Shown: positions 37,701 to 41,261 of the stretch, piece after piece | Numbering within the stretch: position 1 is the stretch's first letter | Layout of the letters: each line of letters starts with the position of its first letter | Origin: Bos javanicus | Lineage: Eukaryota; Chordata; Mammalia; Artiodactyla; Bovidae | Direction: 5' to 3' | DNA: 64,000 bases | Assembly (NCBI RefSeq): GCF_032452875.1 | Contig: NC_083875.1 | Span: 75,290,178-75,354,177, forward strand | The notes under the pieces: generated by a model | Database searches by the model: none | What the model saw: only the letters and a program-made list of their open reading frames with translations | What the model was told of the DNA's origin: nothing | Position numbers and translations under genes: made by a program

Positions 37701-39576
37701 CAGAGGTCTCAGGTGTCCCAGAGGATGCAGAGTGGGATGTTCAGGGAAACCACTTGCTTAATAAGGCCTTCCTCCACAGTGAGATAGTCACCTTTGGGGA
37801 GTAGCAATTAAGACCTCCTTTCCACCACCCTGCTGCAGTCTCTCATCACTCACTCTTTCATCTCATGGGCTTTTACAGTGCACTGAGACGCATTGGGACA
37901 GTGCTAGGTACCAGGGAGGTAAAGATGAAGAAGGTACGGAGCCCGCCATGCAGGAGCTCATGGCCAGCAGTTAATGCGGTACCCAAGAGGCTTGGGAGGA
38001 TGGGGGCACAGCTGGGAGCAGGGGCTTCACAGAAATGCTGACCACCACTTCTGGGCTTGAGGAACTCTTAAGGCTTGCCTGGCAGAGAGAGAATGGGAGA
38101 CGAGATGGGGTGTTGAGAGGTGAGGGTAGATGAAAGAGCTCAGAGCATGGTAGGAACCCGATAGGCATCAGGGTCTCCCTGAGCCTGCTAGGAGCTGCTG
38201 AGCTGCATGGACCTAAGCGCATGGAGCCCACTGAAGTGGAATTGTTGTTGTTGTTTAGTCGCTAAGTGGCGTCCAACTCTTTGTGACCTCATGGATTGCC
38301 ACATGTCAGGCTTACCTATCACCACCTCCAGGAGTTTGTTCAAACTTATGTCCATTGAGTCAGTGATGCCATCCAACCATCTCATCCTCTGTCATCCCCT
38401 TCTCCTGCCTTCAATCTTTCCCAGCATCAGGGTCTTTTCCAATCTTTCCCAGCATCTAGTTTTTCACATCAGGTGGCCAAGGTATTGGAGCTTCAGCTTA
38501 AGCACCAGTCCTTTCAATGAATATTCAGGGTTGATTTCTGGGGATTGACTGGTTTGATCTCTTTGCTGTCCAAGAGACTCTCAAGAGTCAAAGCTGTGAT
38601 TTGGAAGTGTTCTCTGACAAAAGCTTGGAGGCTGGGGGGAACTGGGAGGTCTTGAGTGGGGTCACCATGACTGCTCAAGTATTGGGGCTGGATACTGAGA
38701 GCATTCGCCTGCACTTGGCCGTGGCTTTGTTAGCATCATCTCGTGCGACAGAGAGACTGTGTTTCAAGGGCTGCTGCAAAGGACGCCCTTTGTGGACTGT
38801 GGAACCAGTCAAGAAAGGGCTGTGACCTACTTTGGGGGTTCAGGTGCCAAAGAGAGGCGGAACAGCCCTGCACGGAGACCACCAGGGAGGAGGGAGGCAG
38901 CCTGGGGAGGGGACAAGATCATGGCTGCAGGGCAAGAGTCAACCAAGCTTGACTTGGCCTTTTCCAGGTAGCGAGTGGACCAAGTCCTAATGGTTCTGAA
39001 GGGAGGCAGTCTGTTGTGATGAGTATGGGTCAGCCTGAATTTGAGTCTTAGCTCAGCCACTTTCTGTGTGGCTTTGGGCCAGTCACCTAGCTTCTTTTCT
39101 GAGCCTTCAAGTTACCCAGAGGATCATGGTCAAGGTTAAATGGTGCAGTGTGTTTAGAGCACCTAATACATAGTAGGAACTTGAGCAGTGGTCATTTCTT
39201 TTGTAAATAATGTGGGGTTTTCAGCAGGGTGGCCTGTGGAGAGCAGAAAACTTGCCTTCTGCCATTTACTTTTCTGGGTGGGATTTTCTTCCAGATTCCC
39301 CACCTGAAAAGGGGACACATTAAGGATTGTGGACACTGGACACAGATGGAGAAGTAAGGAGATGGGGGTCCCTGGGTGGGGGACAGCAGGGCTCCCTGTT
39401 CACCTCCAATAAGCTGCTCGCTTCGTCACCCCTACCTTCCCGCGAGCCAGGTGAGTGGGTGGAGACAAATGGGAATTGCCTTCTGTTCCCTTTCCAGGCC
39501 CACTGAGTTGAATCGGATCCTCATTGAGTGGCTGGAGACTGACGCCCGGGACCTGCCGGTGGTCTCAAAGCTTTAG
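1629..39576 (+). CDS. EPHX2: EPHX2 3' part: linker and epoxide hydrolase domain, 14 coding exons
   Basis: Soluble epoxide hydrolase converts fatty-acid epoxides such as epoxyeicosatrienoic acids to diols, in cytosol and peroxisomes. The exons are 1629-1703, 6986-7081, 7595-7673, 11164-11198, 13418-13444, 15119-15204, 20217-20328, 28962-29033, 31260-31293, 32471-32573, 33951-34020, 37579-37659, 39295-39353 and 39498-39576. All are bounded by AG and GT and phases agree at every junction, giving 1,008 nt (335 codons plus TAG). Counting back from a 555-residue protein, the first residue here is 221 and the catalytic residues land exactly: HGFP near 265-268, nucleophile Asp335 in HDWGG, Tyr383, Tyr466, Asp496 and His524. 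No frameshift or internal stop is present. The N-terminal HAD-like phosphatase domain is upstream of the window. Differences from human, recalled from memory, are Phe408, Val419 and a C-terminal SKL. The next gene, GULO, begins about 7.3 kb downstream on the same strand. Confidence 0.98.
1830..2046 (+). mobile_element. BovA-type SINE
   Basis: TTCCCTGGTGGCTCAGTGGT to GCAACTAAACAACAACACAA, 127 bp after the EPHX2 exon at 1629. Confidence 0.87.
2047..3671 (+). other. EPHX2 intron, no feature seen
   Basis: Mostly unique sequence with a short GT run and G8 run at 2772-2789. No exon or repeat could be recognised. Confidence 0.55.
3672..3806 (+). mobile_element. BovA-type SINE, 5'-truncated
   Basis: Only the 3' two-thirds is present, from GGAAAAGGAAATGGCAACCC to CTTAGCGACTAAATAACAA. 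Confidence 0.8.
3845..4037 (-). mobile_element. Bov-tA-type SINE, reverse orientation
   Basis: Starts TGCTGCTGCTAAGTCACTTA and ends near CTTAGCGACCCCATG, with an internal second GTCGCTCAGTCGTGTCCGAC unit. Confidence 0.82.
4038..4984 (+). other. EPHX2 intron, no feature seen
   Basis: Contains A and T homopolymers near 4122, 4183 and 4330 and otherwise unassigned sequence. Confidence 0.55.
4985..5325 (-). mobile_element. CHR-like tRNA-derived SINE, long form
   Basis: GGGTCTTTGTTGCGGTTCGA, then CATGGGCTCTAGGGTGCACG and finally GCACTAGACCACCAGGAAAG, the reverse complement of the usual SINE start. Confidence 0.75.
5425..6760 (-). mobile_element. BovB (RTE) LINE fragment with reverse-transcriptase remnants
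   Basis: Three minus-strand frames (6712-6377, 6315-5944, 5947-5651) encode successive pieces of the BovB reverse transcriptase and C-terminal region. They include the fingers/palm segment with RGTRDQIANI, a YADN box at 6193-6204 in place of YADD, and YGCESW. The frames are broken, so the copy is dead. The 3' end lies at the low coordinate. Confidence 0.9.
6986..7081 (+). CDS. EPHX2: EPHX2 exon (residues 246-277, HGFP oxyanion motif)
   Basis: This 32-codon, phase 0 exon lies between TCTACAG and GTAAGG. It encodes the first beta strands of the alpha/beta-hydrolase fold and the HGFPESW motif. That motif supplies the oxyanion hole and Phe267 of the substrate pocket. Confidence 0.97.
7595..7673 (+). 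CDS. EPHX2: EPHX2 exon (residues 278-303 plus 1 nt)
   Basis: This 79-nt exon runs from CTCTAG to GTGAGT. It encodes the segment ending DMKGYGESSAPP of the hydrolase core. Arg287, the position of a common human variant (R287Q), is Arg here. The exon ends with one base of a Glu codon completed by the exon at 11164. Confidence 0.97.
7966..8252 (+). mobile_element. Two-unit Bov-tA-type SINE, first of a head-to-tail pair
   Basis: CAGAGAAGGCAATGGCACCC starts unit one and GAAGGAAATGGCAACCCACT starts unit two. It ends in a GCA repeat and is followed at once by a second full copy. Confidence 0.85.
8253..8520 (+). mobile_element. Two-unit Bov-tA-type SINE, second of a head-to-tail pair
   Basis: Same architecture as 7966-8252, again beginning with TTTTTCAGAGAAGGC and ending with GCAGCAGCAG. 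Confidence 0.85.
8610..8780 (+). mobile_element. LINE-1 3' fragment, left part
   Basis: L1 3' region text (ATTTCACTTAGCATAATGTC, TTCATCCATGTT). It is interrupted at AATATTCCATTG by a SINE and resumes at 9008. Confidence 0.72.
8781..9007 (+). mobile_element. BovA-type SINE inserted in LINE-1
   Basis: It runs from GGAGGCTCAGTAGATCAGTG to a CA-rich tail and splits an L1 3' fragment. Flanks AATATTCCATTGT and AATATTTTGTTGT resemble a decayed target-site duplication. Confidence 0.82.
9008..9215 (+). mobile_element. LINE-1 3' fragment, right part
   Basis: Continuation of the element at 8610-8780: GTATGAATAGACCACAGTTT, then TTGGCTATTGTGAATAATGC, then CATATATACCCAGAAGTGGA. Confidence 0.72.
9350..9530 (-). 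mobile_element. CHR-like SINE
   Basis: TGAATTTGTTACAACATTGC, then CCACAAGGCATGTGGGATCT and GTCTTAAGCACTGGATTGCC, reverse orientation. Confidence 0.72.
9909..9924 (+). repeat. Left target-site duplication of the NACA pseudogene
   Basis: AAAAGGAAGGATTCAG here is repeated at 10734-10749 with one T-to-C difference, bracketing the insertion. Confidence 0.85.
9925..10733 (+). pseudogene. NACA: Processed NACA pseudogene
   Basis: This is an intronless copy of the mRNA for nascent polypeptide-associated complex subunit alpha. It has the 5' UTR, an ATG at 9965, nearly the whole coding region to TAA 10610-10612, a 3' UTR with AATAAA at 10694-10699, and an A tract from about 10725. A one-base insertion near 10010 (after the GAG TTG codons) and a one-base loss near 10336 (in the VFG-EAK region) shift the frame, so only the middle part is open. 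A near-identical 16-bp direct repeat flanks it. It sits in an EPHX2 intron in the same orientation. Presumed non-functional, but sequence decay is modest. Confidence 0.93.
10734..10749 (+). repeat. Right target-site duplication of the NACA pseudogene
   Basis: AAAAGGAAGGACTCAG follows the poly(A) tract, matching 15 of 16 bases of the left copy. Confidence 0.85.
10922..11110 (+). mobile_element. BovB LINE 3' end
   Basis: It contains GGAGAAGGGGATGACAGAGG, the conserved GGATGGCATCACC tract and the terminal CTGAACTGAACTGAA. It ends about 50 bp before the EPHX2 exon at 11164. Confidence 0.82.
11164..11198 (+). CDS. EPHX2: EPHX2 exon (residues 304-315)
   Basis: A short 35-nt exon between TTGCAG and GTAAGA supplies two bases of Glu304 and eleven further codons, ending EVLSK. 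It lies just downstream of a BovB 3' fragment in the intron. Confidence 0.93.
11381..11594 (+). mobile_element. BovA-type SINE
   Basis: TTTTCCCAGGTGGTGCTAGT to GAAGCAACTCAGCATGCATG. Confidence 0.85.
11595..12779 (+). other. EPHX2 intron, no feature seen
   Basis: Unassigned intronic sequence between the exons at 11164 and 13418. Open frames show no homology that I recognise. Confidence 0.5.
12780..13075 (+). repeat. Ancient dispersed mammalian repeat, family not assigned
   Basis: Text such as CACAGACCAGAGGGCTTAAA, GTCTTGCTGTGTCTTCACAT and TCTTATAAGAACACTAATCT is typical of a widespread mammalian element. A continuation appears at 13190-13325. Confidence 0.5.
13190..13325 (+). repeat. Ancient dispersed repeat, probable continuation of 12780-13075
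   Basis: CTCATCCTAATGATCCCATT through GGGAGGACACAATTCAGACT corresponds to the 3' portion of the same repeat. Confidence 0.48.
13418..13444 (+). CDS. EPHX2: EPHX2 27-nt microexon (residues 316-324)
   Basis: Nine codons, DMITFLDKL, sit between TTCTTAG and GTAAGT. They match the human EMVTFLDKL segment. The exon is phase 0 on both sides, so skipping it would keep the frame but delete part of the helix before the nucleophile elbow. Confidence 0.92.
13758..13968 (+). mobile_element. BovA-type SINE
   Basis: GCTTCCCAGGTGGCTCCGTG to CTTAGCAACTGAACAACAA. Confidence 0.86.
14276..14490 (-). mobile_element. BovA-type SINE
   Basis: Reverse copy starting GCATGCTAAGTCACTTTGG and ending CACTAGCACCACCTGGGAAG. 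Confidence 0.85.
14491..15118 (+). other. EPHX2 intron, no feature seen
   Basis: Unique-looking sequence ending in a polypyrimidine tract before the nucleophile exon. Confidence 0.5.
15119..15204 (+). CDS. EPHX2: EPHX2 exon with nucleophile Asp335
   Basis: This 86-nt exon lies between CTCCTAG and GTAATT. It encodes residues 325-352 plus two bases of Arg353. HDWGG is the nucleophile elbow, in which Asp335 attacks the epoxide, and Trp336 and Met339 line the pocket. Confidence 0.98.
15365..15915 (-). mobile_element. Endogenous retrovirus LTR-like fragment
   Basis: On the reverse strand an AATAAA lies next to a segment containing CAGTCCTCACTTTG, which also occurs at 24419-24433 in the same orientation. 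The general look is that of a ruminant ERV LTR. A short tandem duplication (about 15638-15673) lies inside. No retroviral genes are visible. The family is not assigned. Confidence 0.5.
16243..16470 (+). mobile_element. BovA-type SINE
   Basis: GGGCTTCCCAGGTGGCTCTG to a CACACA tail near 16468. Confidence 0.85.
17045..17195 (-). mobile_element. CHR-like SINE
   Basis: TTTATTTATTGGACTGCACC to ACCACTGGGTCACCAGGGAA, reverse orientation. Confidence 0.75.
18062..18275 (-). mobile_element. BovB LINE 3' end
   Basis: The reverse strand encodes RRRRGRQRMRWLDGISDSMD and HAAIHGVAKSRT, the extreme BovB C-terminus, about 210 bp. Confidence 0.82.
18395..18545. other. Very AT-rich intronic block
   Basis: About 150 bp built almost wholly of TTAATATTA-type motifs. 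No coding potential and no recognised repeat. Function unknown. Confidence 0.6.
18581..18768 (-). mobile_element. BovA-type SINE
   Basis: Reverse copy starting TACTGTGCTGTGCTTAGTTA and ending at CTGCACTGCAGG, slightly 5'-truncated. Confidence 0.83.
18955..19096 (-). mobile_element. CHR-like SINE
   Basis: GTGGCATGTGGGTTGTTAGC to TTAACCAGTGGACCACCAAG, reverse orientation. Confidence 0.72.
19247..19455 (+). mobile_element. BovA-type SINE
   Basis: GGGAAGCCTAGTAATTCAGT to GACACGACTGAGCACGCATG. Confidence 0.84.
19780..20030 (+). mobile_element. LINE-1 3' end with A-rich tail
   Basis: AACAAGAACCTACTGTACAG, then ACCTCAATAAAAAATG and an A-rich tail ending at about 20030 are typical of ruminant L1 3' ends. 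It lies 190 bp before the EPHX2 exon at 20217. Confidence 0.7.
20217..20328 (+). CDS. EPHX2: EPHX2 exon with Tyr383
   Basis: This 112-nt exon lies between CCACAG and GTAAGT. It completes Arg353 and encodes residues 354-390, ending YQLYFQEP. By counting, the first Tyr of that motif is residue 383, one of the two lid tyrosines that polarise the epoxide oxygen. Confidence 0.97.
20517..20540. repeat. (TG)n microsatellite
   Basis: About 11 TG units, 190 bp after the EPHX2 exon at 20217-20328. Confidence 0.9.
20541..21156 (+). other. EPHX2 intron, no feature seen
   Basis: Unassigned sequence within the largest visible EPHX2 intron (20329-28961). Confidence 0.5.
21157..21194. repeat. Imperfect GT/GC alternating tract
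   Basis: Alternating purine-pyrimidine run including GTGCGCGCGTGTGCGTGTG, adjacent to the inverted SINE pair. Confidence 0.85.
21195..21347 (-). mobile_element. BovA-type SINE, left arm of an inverted pair
   Basis: Reverse copy from GCTCAGTCACTAAGTTGTAT to about CCCACGTCTCCTG, which meets a forward copy at about 21348. Confidence 0.83.
21348..21490 (+). mobile_element. BovA-type SINE, right arm of an inverted pair
   Basis: Forward partial copy from GATCAGGAAGATCCCCTGGA to ACTGAACATGCGCACACGCA. It lacks the SINE 5' end. Confidence 0.83.
21491..22320 (+). other. EPHX2 intron, no feature seen
   Basis: Unassigned sequence. No exon-like open frame flanked by splice sites was recognised. Confidence 0.5.
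22335..22553 (+). mobile_element. BovA-type SINE with perfect target-site duplication
   Basis: GGGCTTCCCATGTGGCACTA to GTGACTCAGCATGCA. The 14-bp direct repeat GGCACTGGGAGCCC flanks it at 22321-22334 and 22554-22567, which fixes its limits. Confidence 0.93.
22568..23370 (+). other. EPHX2 intron, no feature seen
   Basis: Includes a CAC-rich patch near 22600, a GGAGGAGGAGAAGG patch near 22900 and a short GT run at 23150. Confidence 0.5.
23371..23650 (-). mobile_element. Two-unit Bov-tA-type SINE
   Basis: Reverse copy with a (CTG)n start, GCTAAGTCGCTTCAGTCATG, and a second unit from GTCGCTCAGTCGTGTCCAAC. TCTTAATC lies on both sides as a likely target-site duplication. Confidence 0.87.
23881..24380 (-). 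mobile_element. BovB LINE 3' fragment, diverged
   Basis: Reverse-strand reading gives VPRTARRSNQSILKEINP and LKLQYFGHLMGRDDS, characteristic of the BovB C-terminus. Its upstream side abuts an LTR-like segment at about 24383. Confidence 0.82.
24388..24780 (-). mobile_element. Endogenous retrovirus LTR-like fragment, related to 15365-15915
   Basis: It shares the CAAAGTGAGGACTG block and following CAGTCTCTCAG-like text with the element at 15.4 kb and has a reverse-strand AATAAA. It is sandwiched between two BovB fragments. Confidence 0.48.
24787..25575 (-). mobile_element. BovB LINE 3' fragment
   Basis: Minus-strand frames encode LGSKITADGDCS, TLPTKVCLVKAM, YGCESW and QYFGHLMRR, all BovB C-terminal segments. 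The 3' end begins with the TCAGTTCAGTTCAGTCGCTC signature at the low coordinate. Confidence 0.88.
25855..25970 (+). repeat. MIR-like ancient SINE fragment
   Basis: TTTTACAGATGAGGAAACTG and the surrounding layout match the conserved MIR core. Confidence 0.55.
25980..26190 (+). mobile_element. BovA-type SINE
   Basis: GGGGCTGCCCTGGTGGCTCA to CCAACTAAGTGATTAGCACT. AGTGGGGCT occurs on both flanks. Confidence 0.86.
26677..27062 (+). mobile_element. Composite tRNA-derived SINE (CHR-like) with A-rich tail
   Basis: It begins GGCTTCCCTACTGGCTCAGT, continues with GATCCCACATGCTGCAGAGC and AGAGCCTGTGCTCCACA, and ends in AAATAAATAAATAAG and GAA repeats. Confidence 0.75.
27063..27689 (+). other. EPHX2 intron, possibly ERV-related
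   Basis: Sequence upstream of the candidate LTR. It could be more LTR or unrelated unique sequence. No gene is seen. Confidence 0.35.
27690..28200 (+). mobile_element. Candidate solo LTR of a class I endogenous retrovirus
   Basis: A TATAAAAG box at 27930-27937 is followed by a C-rich leader, TTTCGGCAACA at about 28106 and an AATAAA at 28146-28151, an arrangement like a gammaretrovirus-type LTR. No internal gag, pol or env sequence is seen. Boundaries are not resolved, and related sequence may extend left to about 27100. Confidence 0.42.
28201..28961 (+). other. EPHX2 intron, no feature seen
   Basis: Unassigned sequence up to the T-rich acceptor of the exon at 28962. Confidence 0.5.
28962..29033 (+). 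CDS. EPHX2: EPHX2 exon (residues 391-414, lid domain)
   Basis: This 24-codon exon lies between TTTTAG and GTGAGG. It encodes lid helices with the LSRTFKSFF segment. Residue 408 is Phe (29013-29015) where the human enzyme, as I recall it, has Leu. Confidence 0.96.
29297..29459 (+). mobile_element. BovB LINE 3' end
   Basis: GAGATGGTTGGATGGCATCA through CTGAACTGAACTGAT, a short 3'-terminal BovB fragment. Confidence 0.8.
29460..30111 (+). other. EPHX2 intron, possible L1-like sequence
   Basis: T-rich sequence whose style (TTTTGCTCTTAGGCCC, TTTATCAAAGCATTC) suggests old LINE-1, but I cannot assign it firmly. Confidence 0.35.
30112..30290 (-). mobile_element. BovA-type SINE
   Basis: Reverse copy ending TACTATCTGAGCCACCAGGG. 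Confidence 0.82.
30775..30893 (-). mobile_element. Bov-tA-type SINE fragment
   Basis: CTGCTGCTGCTGCTAAGTCA to CCATTTCCTTTTCCAG, reverse orientation, truncated. Confidence 0.8.
31260..31293 (+). CDS. EPHX2: EPHX2 short lid exon (residues 415-425 plus 1 nt)
   Basis: This 34-nt exon lies between CCTCCAG and GTAAGA and encodes TFITVSRTCEM. It is the least conserved exon in the window relative to human SVLSMHKVCEA, but length, phase and splice sites are kept. Residue 419 is Val rather than Met. Phase 1 on its 3' side joins the exon at 32471. Confidence 0.87.
31862..32065 (+). repeat. MIR-like ancient SINE
   Basis: GAGCACCTACTCTGTGCATC and CTACAGATGAGAAAAATGAG in MIR order. Confidence 0.6.
32236..32315 (-). 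mobile_element. Short LINE-1 3' fragment
   Basis: AACTGGAGGATGATTGCTTT and GCTGACTTCTGCCATA match a widespread ruminant L1 3' segment. It is 155 bp before the EPHX2 exon at 32471. Confidence 0.55.
32471..32573 (+). CDS. EPHX2: EPHX2 exon (residues 426-460)
   Basis: This 103-nt exon lies between TTTGCAG and GTAAAG. It encodes the acidic lid segment with EEDIQFYVQEFKKSGF. The final Arg codon is split with the exon at 33951. Confidence 0.97.
33052..33162 (+). mobile_element. BovA-type SINE fragment
   Basis: Only the 3' half (CCCACTCCAGGACTCTTGCC to GACACAATTGAGCACACC), followed at once by another SINE. Confidence 0.8.
33168..33362 (+). mobile_element. BovA-type SINE
   Basis: GGGGCTTCCCTGGTGGCTTA to ATGGAGACAACTGAAACGTG, directly after a partial copy. 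Confidence 0.85.
33951..34020 (+). CDS. EPHX2: EPHX2 exon with Tyr466
   Basis: This 70-nt exon lies between CTCCCAG and GTGAGT. LNWYRN places the second lid tyrosine, Tyr466. It then runs through the variable turn to residue 483 (SGRK). Confidence 0.97.
34692..35095 (+). mobile_element. CHR-like SINE split by a nested BovA-type SINE
   Basis: The outer element runs 34710-34830 and resumes at about 35031 (AGATCCCATGTACTGCAACT), ending in AAATAAATAAAATTTAAAAA. The inner element runs about 34832-35025 (GGGCTTCCCTGGTTTCTCAG to CTGAGCACATGT). CACATGT and AACTAA occur on both sides of the inner copy. Confidence 0.8.
35096..36089 (+). other. EPHX2 intron, no feature seen
   Basis: Starts with a MIR-like stretch near 35125-35290. 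The rest is unassigned. Confidence 0.45.
36090..36226 (-). mobile_element. CHR-like SINE
   Basis: TTATTTATTTGACTGGACCA to CCACTGGACTGCCTGGGAAG, reverse orientation. Confidence 0.75.
36570..36660 (+). mobile_element. BovA-type SINE truncated at a telomere-like tract
   Basis: GGGCTTTCCTGGTGGCTCAG through GATCCCCTGGAG, where the SINE stops and AACCCTAACCCTAACC begins. The usual AAGGAAATGG continuation is absent. Confidence 0.87.
36661..36676. repeat. Interstitial telomere-like repeat
   Basis: AACCCTAACCCTAACC contains a little over two units of the vertebrate telomere hexamer CCCTAA, placed exactly at the end of a truncated SINE. Confidence 0.8.
37223..37480 (+). mobile_element. BovA-type SINE with 5' extension, copy 2
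   Basis: The first 55 bp and the SINE follow the same order as at 1-262, with the SINE at the same offset. It lies about 100 bp before the EPHX2 exon at 37579. Confidence 0.85.
37579..37659 (+). CDS. EPHX2: EPHX2 exon with charge-relay Asp496
   Basis: This 27-codon exon lies between CCCCAG and GTAAGG. AEKDFVL contains the acid of the catalytic triad, Asp496, followed by pocket residue Phe497. Confidence 0.97.
37660..38243 (+). other. EPHX2 intron, no feature seen
   Basis: Unassigned sequence between the Asp496 exon and a BovB fragment. Confidence 0.5.
38244..38590 (-). mobile_element. BovB LINE 3' fragment
   Basis: TTGTTGTTTAGTCGCTAAG marks the reverse-strand 3' end, and MRWLDGITDSMDISLNKL is encoded on the minus strand. 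It lies in the EPHX2 intron between the exons at 37579 and 39295. Confidence 0.82.
39020..39195 (+). repeat. MIR-like ancient SINE
   Basis: TTTGAGTCTTAGCTCAGCCA and GCTTTGGGCCAGTCACCTAG resemble the MIR 5' half. It lies 100 bp before the EPHX2 exon at 39295. Confidence 0.55.
39295..39353 (+). CDS. EPHX2: EPHX2 exon with catalytic His524
   Basis: This 59-nt exon lies between TTCCAG and GTAAGG. It encodes residues 511-529. DCGHWTQM carries the general base His524. Confidence 0.97.
39498..39576 (+). CDS. EPHX2: EPHX2 terminal coding exon, C-terminus SKL
   Basis: The 79-nt coding part follows a TTTCCAG acceptor and stops at TAG 39574-39576. The C-terminal tripeptide is Ser-Lys-Leu, the consensus type 1 peroxisomal targeting signal. 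The human protein, from memory, ends in SKM. Confidence 0.97.
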
Positions 39577-39975
39577 GGTGTGATGTGTCAGCTGCCAGCA
39601 GGCATTCTGACCTCTTCATCTGCTGGGGAACTGCTCTGGTACCCACATGAAGCTTTACATGTGTCTTTCAAAACCAGCAGCATCATTCAGAAGGGGTTTG
39701 CAGCCAAGAATGCTTTTCTTTCAATGAAATGAGTCAAGTCTGACCTAATTTTAGATATGGGAAAAATCACATGTGATTAATTCTCTGGGTACAAAGGCAT
39801 CAATTTGTCTCTAAGGGTGGTTAGTGTTCTGTGGAGGACAGAATGAGATGATCAGGGGGTGATTTCTTTTTAACGGATCAATTCACTATTTTGATTATGC
39901 AGAATCAGCAATTGAGATGCTTTTCAGCAGAGATGAGAGCTCCTTTATTCAATAAAGCAAAGGCAATGATGATAC
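39577..39975 (+). other. EPHX2: EPHX2 3' untranslated region
   Basis: About 400 nt follow the stop codon with no intervening recognised repeat. An AATAAA lies at 39951-39956, so cleavage is inferred near 39970-39980. The exact end is not visible in the sequence. Confidence 0.75.
39951..39956 (+). terminator. EPHX2: EPHX2 polyadenylation signal AATAAA
   Basis: A canonical hexamer about 375 nt after the stop codon, followed within 30-40 nt by a T/G-rich stretch (CTGCTGTTTTCATT). It is the first canonical AATAAA after the stop. Confidence 0.75.
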
Positions 39976-40369
39976 TGCTGTTTTCATTCTTGGGAGGAAG
40001 GCAGGGTAACTGTGAATCCAGTTCCCTCTGCACTTGTGTCTGCAAGACTCTGCATGGCCTAGAACAACGCTGTCGGGTAGAACTTTCTGATGTTATAAAA
40101 ATAATCTGTGCTGTCGGATAGAGGGGCCACCAGCCAGCCACACTTAGCCTTTCACCCTGTCTCCCTGCTCCCCTGGCACGGTGTCCTCAGTAACTTATGC
40201 TCACCTCCCTCGCTGCTCTTCCTGCAGGGCAGTCTTGTGGACAAGGTGGTGTCACCAGGCTGAATTCTGATGAATATAAATTAACTAGGAAAAAAAATGG
40301 CATGTGTATCTAGGTATATGTAGAAAGCAAGGGATAGGTTAGAAATGTTAGCAGCTATCATGCTTCTTT

Positions 40370-40557
40370 TAAAAAAAATATTTATTTTTATTTATTTGGC
40401 TATGCCTGATCTTAGTTGTGGCGCACAGGATCTTTAGTTGCAGCGTATGAACTCTTTGTTGCAGCATATGGGGTCTAGCTTCCTGACCATGGGTTAAACC
40501 CAGGCCCCCTGCATTGGGAGCATGAAGTCTTAGCCACTGGACCCCCAGGGAAGTCCC
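40370..40557 (-). mobile_element. CHR-like SINE
   Basis: TTGGCTATGCCTGATCTTAG to CCACTGGACCCCCAGGGAAG, reverse orientation, about 400 bp past the EPHX2 poly(A) signal. Confidence 0.75.
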
Positions 40558-40599
40558 AGAAGCTCATTTTTAAGTACTTCTGTGTGCCTGGAGCCCCAT

Positions 40600-40720
40600 A
40601 CAGACCATCTCTTATTCTTCCCATTTAGCAGATTAGGAAAACTGAGGGTCGGATAACTTGCCCAAGGTCACTGGGCTACTGTGGGACAGAGCCTAGATTC
40701 AGACACATGGTATCTGGTTC
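40600..40720 (+). repeat. MIR-like ancient SINE fragment
   Basis: GCAGATTAGGAAAACTGAGG and CTTGCCCAAGGTCACTGGGC, MIR 3' core. Confidence 0.55.
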
Positions 40721-41261
40721 TTCAAGCAGAGCTCCTTCCAGCAAAAGCTCTTCTCTTTTCTAAATCTGGAGTCAGACTACCCAGATCAAACTCTGCTGGG
40801 CCACCGATCACAGTGTGACCTCAAGAAAGGGTTTCCTCTGCCTCAGCTTCCTCTGTTAAAAAAAAGGACATTAATAGCACTAAACTCTTAGTGGTTGTGT
40901 TGTGGAATGTGGAGTCACAAAACACATCTTGGAGGACACTCAAGACAGCAGAGTACAGTTTGTTACTCCAACGGGTCCAAGGGCAATCAGACTTCAACTA
41001 CAATCTCCATTTGCCATCTATAGGGAGGGAAGGAAACCTGTTTTTTGTTAGCAATGGTTTCCTCATTCTTGAGCAGAATTCAGGCCCAGTTCACATCCTT
41101 TCTTTAAGATGTATGACAGGCTTTAAGATGGAGTCTCTCCTGCTTTCTTCATAGTGACCCCAACAGTTGTATTAAATGACTGAATACATGCAGGACCCCT
41201 GGAGCAGTGCCTGGCACAGAGAAAGTGTTCCAAGCATTAACTGTAAGTTTTCCGTTTTTAA

